A stretch of 64,000 nt of DNA from Pyrinomonadaceae bacterium. GTDB taxonomy: Bacteria; Acidobacteriota; Blastocatellia; Pyrinomonadales; Pyrinomonadaceae. The notes below the pieces were generated by a model that saw only the letters and a program-made list of their open reading frames with translations, was not told the origin of the DNA and did not search any database. Shown piece by piece: positions 19,720 through 28,396 of this stretch (position 1 is the first letter of the stretch; every line of letters starts with the position of its first letter). The DNA lies in the NCBI GenBank assembly GCA_025054715.1, contig JANWYH010000008.1, forward strand, positions 1 through 64,000. The letters are read 5' to 3'. Position numbers and translations under genes: made by a program.

Positions 19720-20649
19720 ATGTCGAGAAACTCATCTAAAATCGTTATGAAGGCTGCAATTTTTCTTTTGGCGCTTCTTTCATTTCCTATCTTCGCTCAA
19801 AGTGTGCGTAGCATTACGATTTTAACAGAGCCGCAAGCAAAGGTTTGGGTAAATCAGGTTTATCGCGGAGAAACAGACGACACGGGAAGACTTACAATAA
19901 ATCTACCGAGGCAGACAATTCGTATTCGTGTCAGAGCCTATGGATTCAAAGAGCTTTCAAAAATGGTAGGTCCTTCTCAGACTGGAAACGTAAAGTTTTC
20001 ATTAGTTCGCACTACCGATAAAGCGGAGCTTGCTTTTCAGCAGGCTGAAAAAATGTCATCAGTTGACAGGGAGAGAGCTGTAGAGCTATACCGAGAAGCT
20101 GTAAGTCTAAAGCCTAATTTTGCTGAGGCCTATGTTGCCATGGCTAGAGTTTTGTCAGAAATGGGAGAAACGGAAGAAGCTCTAGAAGCAATTAAAAAGG
20201 CTCGACGCATCAAGCCTGTGTATCCAGAAGCATCAGCCGTGGAAGGTAGAATTTACAAGTCTGAAGGAAGTGAAGAAAAAGCAATAGCTGCCTTCAATCG
20301 TGCCATAAAAGAAGGAAGAGGATTTCAACCGGAGGCTTATGCCGGTCTTGGGCTTCTTTACAAAGAGCGTGCCGAAAGTCTTTCGCTAGAAGGAAAGTTT
20401 GACGAAGAAAAGCTTAATTATGAGTTAGCGGCGAAGGCTTTACGGACTTCAATAAATCAGCTTTCTGGTGCTCCCGATGCTGAAGCGCTCTATCAAGTAC
20501 TTGGATTGATTTACGAAAAACAAGGTAAATATCCACAAGCAATTAAAACTTATGAGGAATTCTTGAGGGTTTTTCCAGAAAGTAGTGAGAGAAGTGCCGT
20601 GGAGTCTTTTATTACACAGCTAAAAAAGAAAATTACCGAAAAAAATTAA
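19720..20649 (+). CDS. Secreted PEGA-domain and TPR protein
   Basis: The 309-residue protein has a signal peptide (MKAAIFLLALLSFPIFAQS, residues 10-28). A PEGA-like beta domain follows (residues about 30-95, ILTEPQAKVWVNQVYRGETD). At least four TPR-type helical repeats fill residues about 100-300 (AFQQAEKM, AEAYVAMARVLSEMGETEEA, PEAYAGLGLLYKERAE and EALYQVLGLIYEKQGKYPQA). PEGA plus TPR proteins are thought to act as surface or periplasmic scaffolds; the partner is unknown. A second possible start is ATG 19747. The gap before it (19425-19719) holds no gene. Confidence 0.82.
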   Translation: MSRNSSKIVMKAAIFLLALLSFPIFAQSVRSITILTEPQAKVWVNQVYRGETDDTGRLTINLPRQTIRIRVRAYGFKELSKMVGPSQTGNVKFSLVRTTDKAELAFQQAEKMSSVDRERAVELYREAVSLKPNFAEAYVAMARVLSEMGETEEALEAIKKARRIKPVYPEASAVEGRIYKSEGSEEKAIAAFNRAIKEGRGFQPEAYAGLGLLYKERAESLSLEGKFDEEKLNYELAAKALRTSINQLSGAPDAEALYQVLGLIYEKQGKYPQAIKTYEEFLRVFPESSERSAVESFITQLKKKITEKN

Positions 20650-21118
20650 GCTTGCAGCTTTTTAGAAAGGTTTTGATCGAGTGGGGAAAATCCTCTTATT
20701 AGCGGTAATACGAGTATGGAACACAGCTTGTGAGAAGACGCAATAGAGCGCTTTTAGATTCTTGCGAAAAAACTTACAGAAACTCAAACTTCTCATAAGC
20801 CTCATTTTCAAGAATAACATCCATAGTCTTTTCGTCTTCTACTAGCTTTCCTTATCTCTTCAAGTGCATAAGCTAAGTAGCATCTTTGCTAAAAGTCAAA
20901 CAGTCGTGCTTTCGTGCATGCATAATATTCAGAAAAGTTTGTCCTGTGTTTATCGGTATTCTTGCTCTATCTCTACCACTTTATTGAAAGCCCGTGCTCT
21001 TTTGAGTATTTGCCTTGTTCTGCACGTGTGTTTCGTCGGGAAAACATGGCTTTTCTACTAGTTTGACTGTGAGAAAGTCCGCATAAAAGCAGTATGTGCG
21101 GTCTTGAAGAATGCAATG
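20650..21118. other. Gap of 469 bp, possible decayed gene on the minus strand
   Basis: No intact gene is visible. On the minus strand, about 20780-20850 reads TMDVILENEAYEKFEFL followed by a stop. Just upstream, in a different phase, LAYALEEIRKA can be read. This could be the frameshifted C-terminal end of a lost gene. The support is only the protein-like appearance, so this is weak. Confidence 0.25.
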
Positions 21119-22675
21119 TCACTTTTTAGTAAGTTCTTTTATTCTCTTGAAAATCATTGGCAAGAGTAAAAGGGTTTTTATCAGAGAGCCAGAAGCGAAA
21201 TACTTAGCAAAGCCCTTGAAAGTATTTATTGCTGTTTCTGAATAAGGCATCCACCAAGCATCTGGGAAAAGTAGTAAGCGATTAAGGTGAATGTGCTTTG
21301 GATTGACTAACTCCATCAGACCTTCGAGACCATGGGTTCTACCGTAACCTGACATTTTTACGCCGCCCCAAGGGGTTTGAGCTATTGCGTGTGTGTATAA
21401 AACTTCATTGATGCAAACTGTTCCTGCTTCAAGTTTTTCTGCAACCCTTCTGGCTTTTTTAAGGTCGCTAGTCCAAACGCTAGCAGTAAGTCCAAACTCT
21501 GAATCATTTGCAAGCCTGATGGCTTCCTCTTCGTCCCGAAATGTTGCTATTGGAAGCGTAGGCCCGAATGTTTCCTCACGCATAGCTTTCATAGAATTGT
21601 TGACGTCAGCAATTATAGTTGGTTCAAAAAATAGTCCTTTATTTTGTCCGCCGAGTAGAATTTTTGCGCCTTCCTTTTTGAAGCTTTCTACGTGCTCTTT
21701 AACGATTTGAAGTTGCTTTTCTGAAGACAAAACTGTTATTGAAATGTCACTTTGCGTGCCGATACCTTGTTTTAGCTTCTTGGTTTTTTCTATGAGCAGT
21801 TTAGTAAAGTCTTTTGCAATTGATTCTTCAACATAAAGTCTTTCGACAGATGCGCAATTTTGTCCAGCATTGCAAAAAGCAGCCCAAACAGCAGCTTCTG
21901 CTGCTAAGTTTAAGTTGGCGTCAGCGAAGACTATCATTGGATCTTTGCCACCAAGTTCTAAAACGACGGGGGTTAAGTTTTTTGCTGCTGATTGTGCAAT
22001 TTTTTTTCCTGTTGAAACACTTCCGGTAAACATTATTTTGTCAGGCGCTGCTTCTACAAGTGCTGCTCCTGTTGAACCGTCGCCAGTTATTACCTGAATG
22101 GTGCCTTCTAAAGCGCCGGCTTTTCGGAAAATCTCTTCTATTTTTAGTCCGACAAATGGAGTTAGTTCAGAAGGTTTGATTATAACGGTATTGCCTGCCA
22201 TTAATGCCATTGTGGCTTCTCCAAGCGGAATTGAAAAAGGATAATTCCAGGCAGGAATGATTACAACTACTCCGACAGGCTCATATATGATCTCTGAGGA
22301 TCGTCCGAGCAGTGAAAAAAGCCCTATATTCACTTTGCGGGGTTTAAGTAGTCTTTTAGTATTTCGTGCAAAATACTGCATCAAATCAAGCACCGGAGCT
22401 ATTTCCATTGAGATAGCCTCTGCTATAGGTTTACCTGATTCTTTACAGATAAGCTCGGCTATTTCATCCATTTCGGCAAGTATCACTTCTCTTGCGCGCA
22501 TGATGAGATGTTTGCGTTCATCGAAGGACGTTTTTCGCCAGGTCTGAAAAACGCTTCTTGCTCGATTGATAACTTGTCTTACCTCTTCTTTAGAAAAGAT
22601 TTTAGCTTTTCCTATCTCTTCACCTGTGGCAGGATTTCTTGAAATTAGAACCTCTTGACTGACGGCTAGACTCAT
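21119..22675 (-). CDS. NAD(P)-dependent aldehyde dehydrogenase with hydrophobic C-terminal tail
   Basis: This enzyme oxidises an aldehyde to the acid. The 518-residue protein has the expected catalytic residues: Asn144 (PAWNYPFS), Glu240 (LELGGKDP) and Cys274 (NAGQNCAS). A glycine motif FTGSVSTGK binds the cofactor. After residue 460 it carries a tail ending in a hydrophobic helix (LIKTLLLLPMIF), like the membrane anchor of fatty-aldehyde dehydrogenases. A long-chain or lipid-derived aldehyde is therefore a reasonable guess, not a proof. The gene stands alone, on the strand of the two glycosyltransferase genes upstream. Confidence 0.9.
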   Translation of the reverse strand: MSLAVSQEVLISRNPATGEEIGKAKIFSKEEVRQVINRARSVFQTWRKTSFDERKHLIMRAREVILAEMDEIAELICKESGKPIAEAISMEIAPVLDLMQYFARNTKRLLKPRKVNIGLFSLLGRSSEIIYEPVGVVVIIPAWNYPFSIPLGEATMALMAGNTVIIKPSELTPFVGLKIEEIFRKAGALEGTIQVITGDGSTGAALVEAAPDKIMFTGSVSTGKKIAQSAAKNLTPVVLELGGKDPMIVFADANLNLAAEAAVWAAFCNAGQNCASVERLYVEESIAKDFTKLLIEKTKKLKQGIGTQSDISITVLSSEKQLQIVKEHVESFKKEGAKILLGGQNKGLFFEPTIIADVNNSMKAMREETFGPTLPIATFRDEEEAIRLANDSEFGLTASVWTSDLKKARRVAEKLEAGTVCINEVLYTHAIAQTPWGGVKMSGYGRTHGLEGLMELVNPKHIHLNRLLLFPDAWWMPYSETAINTFKGFAKYFASGSLIKTLLLLPMIFKRIKELTKK

Positions 22676-22719
22676 AATTGCAATTTATGAAACTTTTCTG
22701 TCAAAAGGCAAATGCAGCT

Positions 22720-23463
22720 TTATTTTTTCAGTCCGATAAGTTGCATTAGAGCAAGAAAAACGAATCTAGGGTTTAAAATGATGTATCTTCGCCACAGGCG
22801 TCGCGGTTCTTGAAATAGTCGAAAAAGCCATTCAAGACCGAGCCTTCCTAGCCATTCAGGACATTCTGGGACTTTACCAGCAAAGAAGTCGAAAGAAGCG
22901 CCGACACCAAGCATTACGGATTTGATTTTGCTCTTATGCGAAGCCATCCATTTTTCTTGCTTTGGGCATCCTAAGCCAACAAATAAAATATCTGGTGAAG
23001 CATTGTTTATCTGCTTGACGATCTCTTCATCTTCTTTTTCAGTCAGAGTGCGAAAAGGTGGCGAATAAGCATAAGAAACTTTCAAATCAGGAAAGTCGCG
23101 TTTTACTCGTTGCTTTATTGCTTCAATTACGGTTTCGGAACTTCCGTAAAATCCCACAGAAAAACCATTTTTTTCTGCGTGTTTGAGAAGAGCTATCATT
23201 GCGTCGTTTGCTCTTAGTCTCGAAGCCGATTTTGCACCTTGAAGTTTCTGCATCCAAACCATCGGCATTCCATCTGTTACGATGTAGTCTGCGCTGTTTA
23301 CCTGCTTTCGAAAATCCGGATCGTCTTCGGCTTCCATCGTCATGTGAACGGTTGAAAAACAAATGTAGCCGCCTTTTTTTTGCTCAACCAGGTTGGTTAC
23401 CGTTTTTGTTAACTCTTCTAAGGAAGTAACGTTAGGGTTTAGGCTCAAGACTTTTATTCTCAT
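22720..23463 (-). CDS. WecG/TagA/CpsF family glycosyltransferase (GT26)
   Basis: Members transfer a sugar such as N-acetylmannosamine or its uronic acid onto a lipid-linked acceptor at the inner face of the membrane, early in polysaccharide assembly. The 247-residue protein has FSTVHMTMEAEDDPDFR, VTDGMPMVWMQKLQG, the FVGLGCPKQEKWM motif and a basic C-terminus (EPRRLWRRY) that docks such enzymes on the membrane. It overlaps the preceding GT4 gene by four bases (ATGA), so both belong to one pathway. Substrate is not known. Confidence 0.9.
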   Translation of the reverse strand: MRIKVLSLNPNVTSLEELTKTVTNLVEQKKGGYICFSTVHMTMEAEDDPDFRKQVNSADYIVTDGMPMVWMQKLQGAKSASRLRANDAMIALLKHAEKNGFSVGFYGSSETVIEAIKQRVKRDFPDLKVSYAYSPPFRTLTEKEDEEIVKQINNASPDILFVGLGCPKQEKWMASHKSKIKSVMLGVGASFDFFAGKVPECPEWLGRLGLEWLFRLFQEPRRLWRRYIILNPRFVFLALMQLIGLKK

Positions 23464-24515
23464 TTTGCGATTTTTCTGTAGATTTGCTCGAGACTTTGAA
23501 TGTAATTTTTCAGGTCAAAATGAGATTCTATCGTTTTGCGGGCTTTCTTGCGAATGCTTGTTTTGTGACTTTCATCCATTCTAAGAACAAGTTTTAACTT
23601 TTCGGCTAGCTGCTTTGCATCTTTTGGTTTAATCAAAAAGCCATTTATACCATTTCGAATCACTGAGCCGACAGAAGCAATATCAGAGGCAATTACCAAG
23701 CAACCGGCGGCCATAGCTTCGAGTATTGCAATCGGCAAGCCTTCTCCATATCTTGATGGCAAGATGAGTATATCGGCTTGACTAAGAATCTGCGTTTTTT
23801 GCCGCCCCGCGATTACTCCTCCAAATCGAAACTTGCTTCCTAAAAGTGCTTTCATTTTTTCAATGAAAAACTCTTTCATCTCTCCATTACCAAATGCAGT
23901 AAAGCAGAAATCTAATTCTTTGATTTCATGGAAGGCCTCTATAATTTCAAATAATCCTTTTGATTCATGCATTCGACCGAGAAATACTATAGAGTTTTTC
24001 TGCTTTTTACCAACTGAAAACTCCTCGACAGAGACTGCATTCTTTAAGACTAAAGCATCCTTGCCAAATCTTTCTTTGATGATTTTTTGTTCAGTTTCAC
24101 TTAAGACTAAAATGGCCGAAGCATCGGTCATCATTTTTTTAGTTATTCTTTTAAGCCATAGCTTTTCAAATTCTTGTGTGAGAAACTTCCCGCCGTGTAT
24201 GTGTAATATAACAGGTTTTTGTAAGCGCTTGGCAATCAAACATAAAGAAAAATCTCTTAAAATTGAAAGAGGGTTTAGTGCAGTGTTGATGTGTATCAGA
24301 TGAGCCTGCGAATCTTTGACAAGCCTGTAAAATTTAATCGGAAGAAGTATTTGCCTGAAAATCCAAAAAATACCTCTTCTTTCGTTGTCTTTCTTACCTG
24401 CTAAGAAGTGAATATATTGAAGCGAGCTTCTTTCAATTATTTGACGAACGAGAGTCGAGATGCCACTAACGTTTACCTTTTCGTCTAAGCTTGGCGACGT
24501 TATGATTATTTTCAC
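23460..24515 (-). CDS. Glycosyltransferase family 4
   Basis: The 351-residue protein has the GT-B fold of GT4 enzymes. The N-terminal half has LIHINTALNPLS and ILHIHGGKFL. The C-terminal half has IVFLGRMHESKGLFEIIEAF and the nucleotide-sugar binding segment ILPSRYGEGLPIAILEAMAAG with the E-x7-E pattern. It starts at GTG 24515 and is coupled to the downstream GT26 gene. It probably adds a sugar to the same polysaccharide precursor. The divergent GntR gene lies 114 bp away. Confidence 0.9.
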   Translation of the reverse strand: MKIIITSPSLDEKVNVSGISTLVRQIIERSSLQYIHFLAGKKDNERRGIFWIFRQILLPIKFYRLVKDSQAHLIHINTALNPLSILRDFSLCLIAKRLQKPVILHIHGGKFLTQEFEKLWLKRITKKMMTDASAILVLSETEQKIIKERFGKDALVLKNAVSVEEFSVGKKQKNSIVFLGRMHESKGLFEIIEAFHEIKELDFCFTAFGNGEMKEFFIEKMKALLGSKFRFGGVIAGRQKTQILSQADILILPSRYGEGLPIAILEAMAAGCLVIASDIASVGSVIRNGINGFLIKPKDAKQLAEKLKLVLRMDESHKTSIRKKARKTIESHFDLKNYIQSLEQIYRKIAK

Positions 24516-24592
24516 TTAGAAAGAATAACGCATTCGAGAAGCTTAGGCAATTTCTAAGTTGTTCTAAAAAAATGCCAAATGAAGGGCTGTCG

Positions 24593-24622
24593 TTGATAAT
24601 GGTAATCTGAGAAGATTATAAT
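24593..24622 (+). promoter_or_regulatory. Sigma-70 type promoter of the GntR gene, leaderless
   Basis: TTGATA (24593-24598) and TATAAT (24617-24622) are 18 bp apart. The -10 box ends 7 nt before ATG 24630, so transcription should begin at or next to the start codon. No Shine-Dalgarno is present. Confidence 0.65.
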
Positions 24623-24629
24623 TTCCTAT

Positions 24630-25397
24630 ATGCCTAAGTTGAGACAATCTTTTGCGGATTCTAGAATTCCGCTTTACTACCAGCTTGAAAATGTTCTTCG
24701 TGAGAAGATTATTTCGGGTGAATTTGAGCCTGGTCAGAAGATACCAACTGAGCTTGAATTGATTGATCAGTACGGTGTTTCAAGAATAACAGTTCGTCAG
24801 GCTTTGCAGGCTTTGGCTGAGGAAGGTTTGATTGAAAGAAAGCAAGGTAGGGGAACTATAGTAGCGATTCGCAAGACAAAACGACGCAAGTTTTCAGGTA
24901 TAATTCACCTTACAGGTTCGCTTGATGAACTTATCGAAATGGGAATGGAAACCCCCGTCAAAGTATTAGAAATGAACAAAATAGAAGCAGATTCCCACGA
25001 AGCTGAACTTTTACAGATAAAGCCTGGAGAACCTATTTATAGACTGAAACGGCTTAGAATGCATGAAGGCAAGCCTTTCGGGCTCATAGTAAATTATTTG
25101 CCTGAAGAGATTGGTTCAAATCTTACAATGGCTGAGCTTTCTAGCGGTGCTTTGTTAAACATTATCGAAAAGAAATTCGGTTATCGCCTAGAAAGTGCTT
25201 TGCAGGAAATAAGGGCTGAACTTGCAGATGCTTACGTTGCTCAGCTTTTAGATGTCAGAGTTGGGACGGCTTTATTATCAATTGACAGGACTGTTTACGC
25301 ATTAGGAAGTAAGCCAGTTGAATATGTTCATTCGCTTTATAGGAGCGACCTATACGGCTATTCAGTTAAGCTTCTACGTGAGAAAAAAGATGAGTAA
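24630..25397 (+). CDS. GntR-family transcriptional regulator (HutC/UTRA type)
   Basis: This is a repressor or activator with an N-terminal winged helix (residues about 12-80: PLYYQLENVLREKIISGEF, PTELELIDQYGVSRITVRQA, EEGLIERKQGRGT). A C-terminal UTRA ligand domain follows (about 95-245, with YRLKRLRMHEGKPFGLIVNY). The HutC subfamily senses small molecules such as sugar phosphates or histidine intermediates; the effector here is unknown. It diverges from the GT4 gene, and the shared 114-bp gap could hold its operator, so it may control either direction. Confidence 0.92.
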   Translation: MPKLRQSFADSRIPLYYQLENVLREKIISGEFEPGQKIPTELELIDQYGVSRITVRQALQALAEEGLIERKQGRGTIVAIRKTKRRKFSGIIHLTGSLDELIEMGMETPVKVLEMNKIEADSHEAELLQIKPGEPIYRLKRLRMHEGKPFGLIVNYLPEEIGSNLTMAELSSGALLNIIEKKFGYRLESALQEIRAELADAYVAQLLDVRVGTALLSIDRTVYALGSKPVEYVHSLYRSDLYGYSVKLLREKKDE

Positions 25398-25585
25398 GGT
25401 GAGTTTTTGTTCTGAAATACATAAAATTTTCTTGACTAAGCTTGACACAGCTAAAATTTTGCGTGATTATTTTTTCTGCTCCTTTATTAGAGCGAGGCAA
25501 ACTTTGGCAACTGAAAGTTCATCTCAAATACCGCTTGACTTTGTGGAAAACCGCTAGTTGAGCGAGAAAAGATTGGAGGATTGCA

Positions 25586-26797
25586 ATGAAAAAGTTTCTA
25601 TTTAAGTTTATATCAATTTGCTTGACTGCGCTATTTTCAACGTTGGTTTTCGCGCAAGAAAGTGAGTGCGACAAACTCTATAATGAGGATTTTGTTCCGA
25701 ATTATAGAAGTAGAGAGCTGCAGAAGTTGAAGCTGGCTATAGACTCAGGAAAGCAGTTTGTTGAAAAATGCTCTAATGAAGAGGCTTACAAAGAGCCGAT
25801 TGAATTTGTTAAAAAGCAGCTTCCGAGGATGGAACGGAATTATAAGTTCTCTCTAGCTGTGAACACCTTTGACGATGCGGTAAAGGATGCGAAGAATCCT
25901 AAACCTGATGCGGCTTTCGCAAGTGGTAAGGAAATTTTAACCCTTGAACCGAACTTTCCTCAAGCCCTTGACATAATGCTGACTCTAGCTTCAGTTGGCC
26001 TTGATCAAGCTTTGTCGGGGAATAAAAAGTACATCGAAGAAACTTTAAGATATGCGAAAGAAGCAGTGCAGAAGCTAGAGGCAAACGCTCCCTCAAAAGA
26101 TTACGGGCTTTGGAGCTATGTTTATAAAACGAAGGAATTTCCTGATGGAAAAAGTAATGCTCTTGCTTGGATGAACTACACAATCGGCTACATAATGTTT
26201 TATCATCAGGGCCTAAAGAAAGAGGCGGTTCCATATCTATTCAGAGCACTTCAGTATAACTCGAACGTTAAGAAAAGACCAGAAATTTACGAGGCAATAG
26301 GGGATTTTTACAAAGAAGAGTATAACCGCCTAGATGACGAGAGAACTGAAACAGCTAAAAAGATTCAAGAAGAAACAAACGAAGAGGTCAAGAAACAGCT
26401 TTTTGAAAAGGCAAAAGAAATTCTTGCTCTTCAAAAAGGATACGCAGAGCGGATGATAGATGCTTACGCTCGTGCTAGGGAAAATGCAGGCAATGATCAG
26501 CGTTACAAAGAATCCCTATATGAAACAATCAAGATTCTTTACAGCGTTCGTTTCGATGGAAAAAAGGAAGGGGTTGATCAATACATAACTTCTCTAATAT
26601 CAAAGCCGATGCCTGATCCTACCAGTCCTGTGATGCCGATAGTGGAGCCAGCTTCTACAACTTCTGGTGAATTAAATCCTCCTGTATCTACTACAACCAA
26701 TGGGGCAATTGCCGAAGAAAAAGTCGTGGAAAACAATCCTCCAACGAAACAACAGAAAGCGACAAAGGCTTTTTCTAAAAGGAAAAAGAGAACATAG
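25586..26797 (+). CDS. Secreted TPR-like helical protein of unknown function
   Basis: The 403-residue protein starts with a clear signal peptide (MKKFLFKFISICLTALFSTL, cut after FAQ). Residues 25-330 are helical with TPR-like spacing (LAVNTFDDAVKDAKNP, FASGKEILTLEPNFPQALDI, YLFRALQYNS, IYEAIGDFYKEEY). A Thr/Pro-rich tail ends in a basic KRKKRT. The start ATG 25586 has GGAGGA upstream. It is followed by a strong terminator. No closer function can be given. Confidence 0.8.
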   Translation: MKKFLFKFISICLTALFSTLVFAQESECDKLYNEDFVPNYRSRELQKLKLAIDSGKQFVEKCSNEEAYKEPIEFVKKQLPRMERNYKFSLAVNTFDDAVKDAKNPKPDAAFASGKEILTLEPNFPQALDIMLTLASVGLDQALSGNKKYIEETLRYAKEAVQKLEANAPSKDYGLWSYVYKTKEFPDGKSNALAWMNYTIGYIMFYHQGLKKEAVPYLFRALQYNSNVKKRPEIYEAIGDFYKEEYNRLDDERTETAKKIQEETNEEVKKQLFEKAKEILALQKGYAERMIDAYARARENAGNDQRYKESLYETIKILYSVRFDGKKEGVDQYITSLISKPMPDPTSPVMPIVEPASTTSGELNPPVSTTTNGAIAEEKVVENNPPTKQQKATKAFSKRKKRT

Positions 26798-26819
26798 ATT
26801 TCAGAAAAAAGTGACTTTT

Positions 26820-26854
26820 AGAGAAAGCCAACTTAAAGGTTGGCTTTCTCTTTT
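26820..26854 (+). terminator. Rho-independent terminator
   Basis: AGAGAAAGCCAAC (26820-26832) pairs perfectly with GTTGGCTTTCTCT (26839-26851), followed by TTTT. It ends the transcript of the secreted TPR-like gene, 22 nt after its stop, and lies just before rnc. The arm sequence argues against the TTG at 26840 as the rnc start. Confidence 0.8.
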
Positions 26855-26860
26855 GGAAAT

Positions 26861-27580
26861 ATGACTTCGGACTTAGTTTTGGTGGAAAAACTATTAGGTT
26901 ATACATTCCAGGACAAGTCCCTGCTCAAGCGGGCTTTGACTCATCGTTCTTGGGTATACGAGAAATTTTCTAAAGAGCTTTCCGAAGAAGAGATACACAA
27001 AAAACATAATGAGAATTTAGAGTTTATAGGAGATGCCGTTTTGGGACTTGCAATTGTAGAAGCTCTGTGTGAAAAACATGGGGACTTAAGTGAGGGTAAG
27101 TTAACTTTGATGAAGCATTTTCTTACGAGTGCTTCTGTGATAGCGAAAGTTGCGGAAAAGCTGAACTTGGGTAAGCATATTCTAATTAGTCAAGGTGAGG
27201 AAAAAACTGGCGGTAGAAGTAAGAAGAATTTGTTGGCTGATTGCTTTGAAGCTATAGTTGGCGCCATTTTTCTTGATTCAGGCTATGTATCTGCTAGAAG
27301 TTTTGTACGGAGAGCGTTTATAGAAGAGTTGAGAGAGGTAACTCCTGAAACCTGTGTTGACTATAAAACTCTTTTGCAAGAGGTATTGCAAGCTCGAAAG
27401 AGTGAAGCTCCTAAATATAGAGTTGTAGAAACTTCAGGGCCGGCACATAAGCCGACCTTTTATGTTGAAGTTAGTTGGGATGGCGGGAAAGCCATCGGTA
27501 GAGGGTCTTCAAAAAAGCAAGCCGAAATGATGGCTGCAAGTCTGGCGTTAGAGAAAATAAAGCAACAAGAGGTTGGTTAA
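26861..27580 (+). CDS. rnc: Ribonuclease III
   Basis: RNase III cuts double-stranded RNA, including rRNA precursors. From ATG 26861 the protein has 239 residues. The signature NENLEFIGDAVLGL at residues 50-63 includes Glu54 and Asp58, and ADCFEA has Asp127 and Glu130. A C-terminal double-strand RNA-binding domain (about 160-236, SSKKQAEMMAASLALEKI) follows. The frame extends to a TTG at 26840 inside the terminator, which is rejected. It heads rnc-lepB-truA, with gaps of 5 and 4 nt. Confidence 0.95.
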   Translation: MTSDLVLVEKLLGYTFQDKSLLKRALTHRSWVYEKFSKELSEEEIHKKHNENLEFIGDAVLGLAIVEALCEKHGDLSEGKLTLMKHFLTSASVIAKVAEKLNLGKHILISQGEEKTGGRSKKNLLADCFEAIVGAIFLDSGYVSARSFVRRAFIEELREVTPETCVDYKTLLQEVLQARKSEAPKYRVVETSGPAHKPTFYVEVSWDGGKAIGRGSSKKQAEMMAASLALEKIKQQEVG

Positions 27581-27585
27581 AAACT

Positions 27586-28392
27586 ATGAAGGAAAAAGAC
27601 AAGCAAAAGGGCATATTTAGAGAGTATTTTGAATCTTTTGTAGAGACTCTCATAATAGCTCTGTTTGGAATGACATTTGTTGTGCAGGCAGTGACTGTCC
27701 CGACGGCATCAATGCAGAATACGATTTTAGTTGGTGATTATTTACTGGTTAACAAGTTTATTTTTCCTGCTGGTGGGGATACGGTTTCTTTTCTACCACA
27801 AAGGGAGATTCAGCGAGGTGACATAATAGTCTTCAAATATCCGGGCAACAGAGTTGATCCGGCATCTGATAGAAGAAGAGGTTTAGTTCCCTATCAGATC
27901 AGTTATGTAAAAAGGGTAATTGCTCTGCCTGGAGAAACGGTCGAGTTTCGTAACAACAATGTTTATATAAACGGGGAGCTACTTCCAGAACATAGAATAA
28001 CTGCTGACATGCCAGTAGGCGTGGTTGATGAAGATAGTTCGGCTTTGCAAGTAAAGTCTGAAGAGCCTAGAGAACCTAATCAGCTGTGGGATGTTTATTA
28101 CTCAAGTGCTTCGATGGAAAGTGCCCGAAAGGGAAATTTGCCGGTTGATCCAAGGATGAATTTTGGTGTCCCAGGTAAAGTTATAAAAGTTCCAGAAGAC
28201 AGCTATTTTGTAATGGGTGATAACCGAGACAACAGTGATGACAGTCGATTTTGGGGGTTTGTTCACAGGGATTTGATAATTGGAAAGGCAATGTTTATAT
28301 ATTGGTCTTGCGATAGGAACGCTTCGGACAATACTTTTTTAAGCTGTCTTTTAAATCCACGCCTAGAGCGAATTGGCAAGATAATCCGATAA
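27586..28392 (+). CDS. lepB: Signal peptidase I
   Basis: LepB removes signal peptides from exported proteins at the outer face of the inner membrane. The 268-residue protein has one N-terminal membrane segment (residues about 18-38), the catalytic Ser42 in PTASMQNTILVGD, the catalytic Lys109 in YVKRVIALPGE and the box GDNRDNSDDSR at 211-221. It sits between rnc and truA in one operon; rnc and lepB are neighbours in many bacteria. Confidence 0.95.
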   Translation: MKEKDKQKGIFREYFESFVETLIIALFGMTFVVQAVTVPTASMQNTILVGDYLLVNKFIFPAGGDTVSFLPQREIQRGDIIVFKYPGNRVDPASDRRRGLVPYQISYVKRVIALPGETVEFRNNNVYINGELLPEHRITADMPVGVVDEDSSALQVKSEEPREPNQLWDVYYSSASMESARKGNLPVDPRMNFGVPGKVIKVPEDSYFVMGDNRDNSDDSRFWGFVHRDLIIGKAMFIYWSCDRNASDNTFLSCLLNPRLERIGKIIR

Positions 28393-28396
28393 CCGC

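Noticed and set aside
25390-25557. 55-codon frame overlapping the end of the GntR gene
   Set aside because: Starts by chance ATGA overlap; sequence is not protein-like and no family is recognised.
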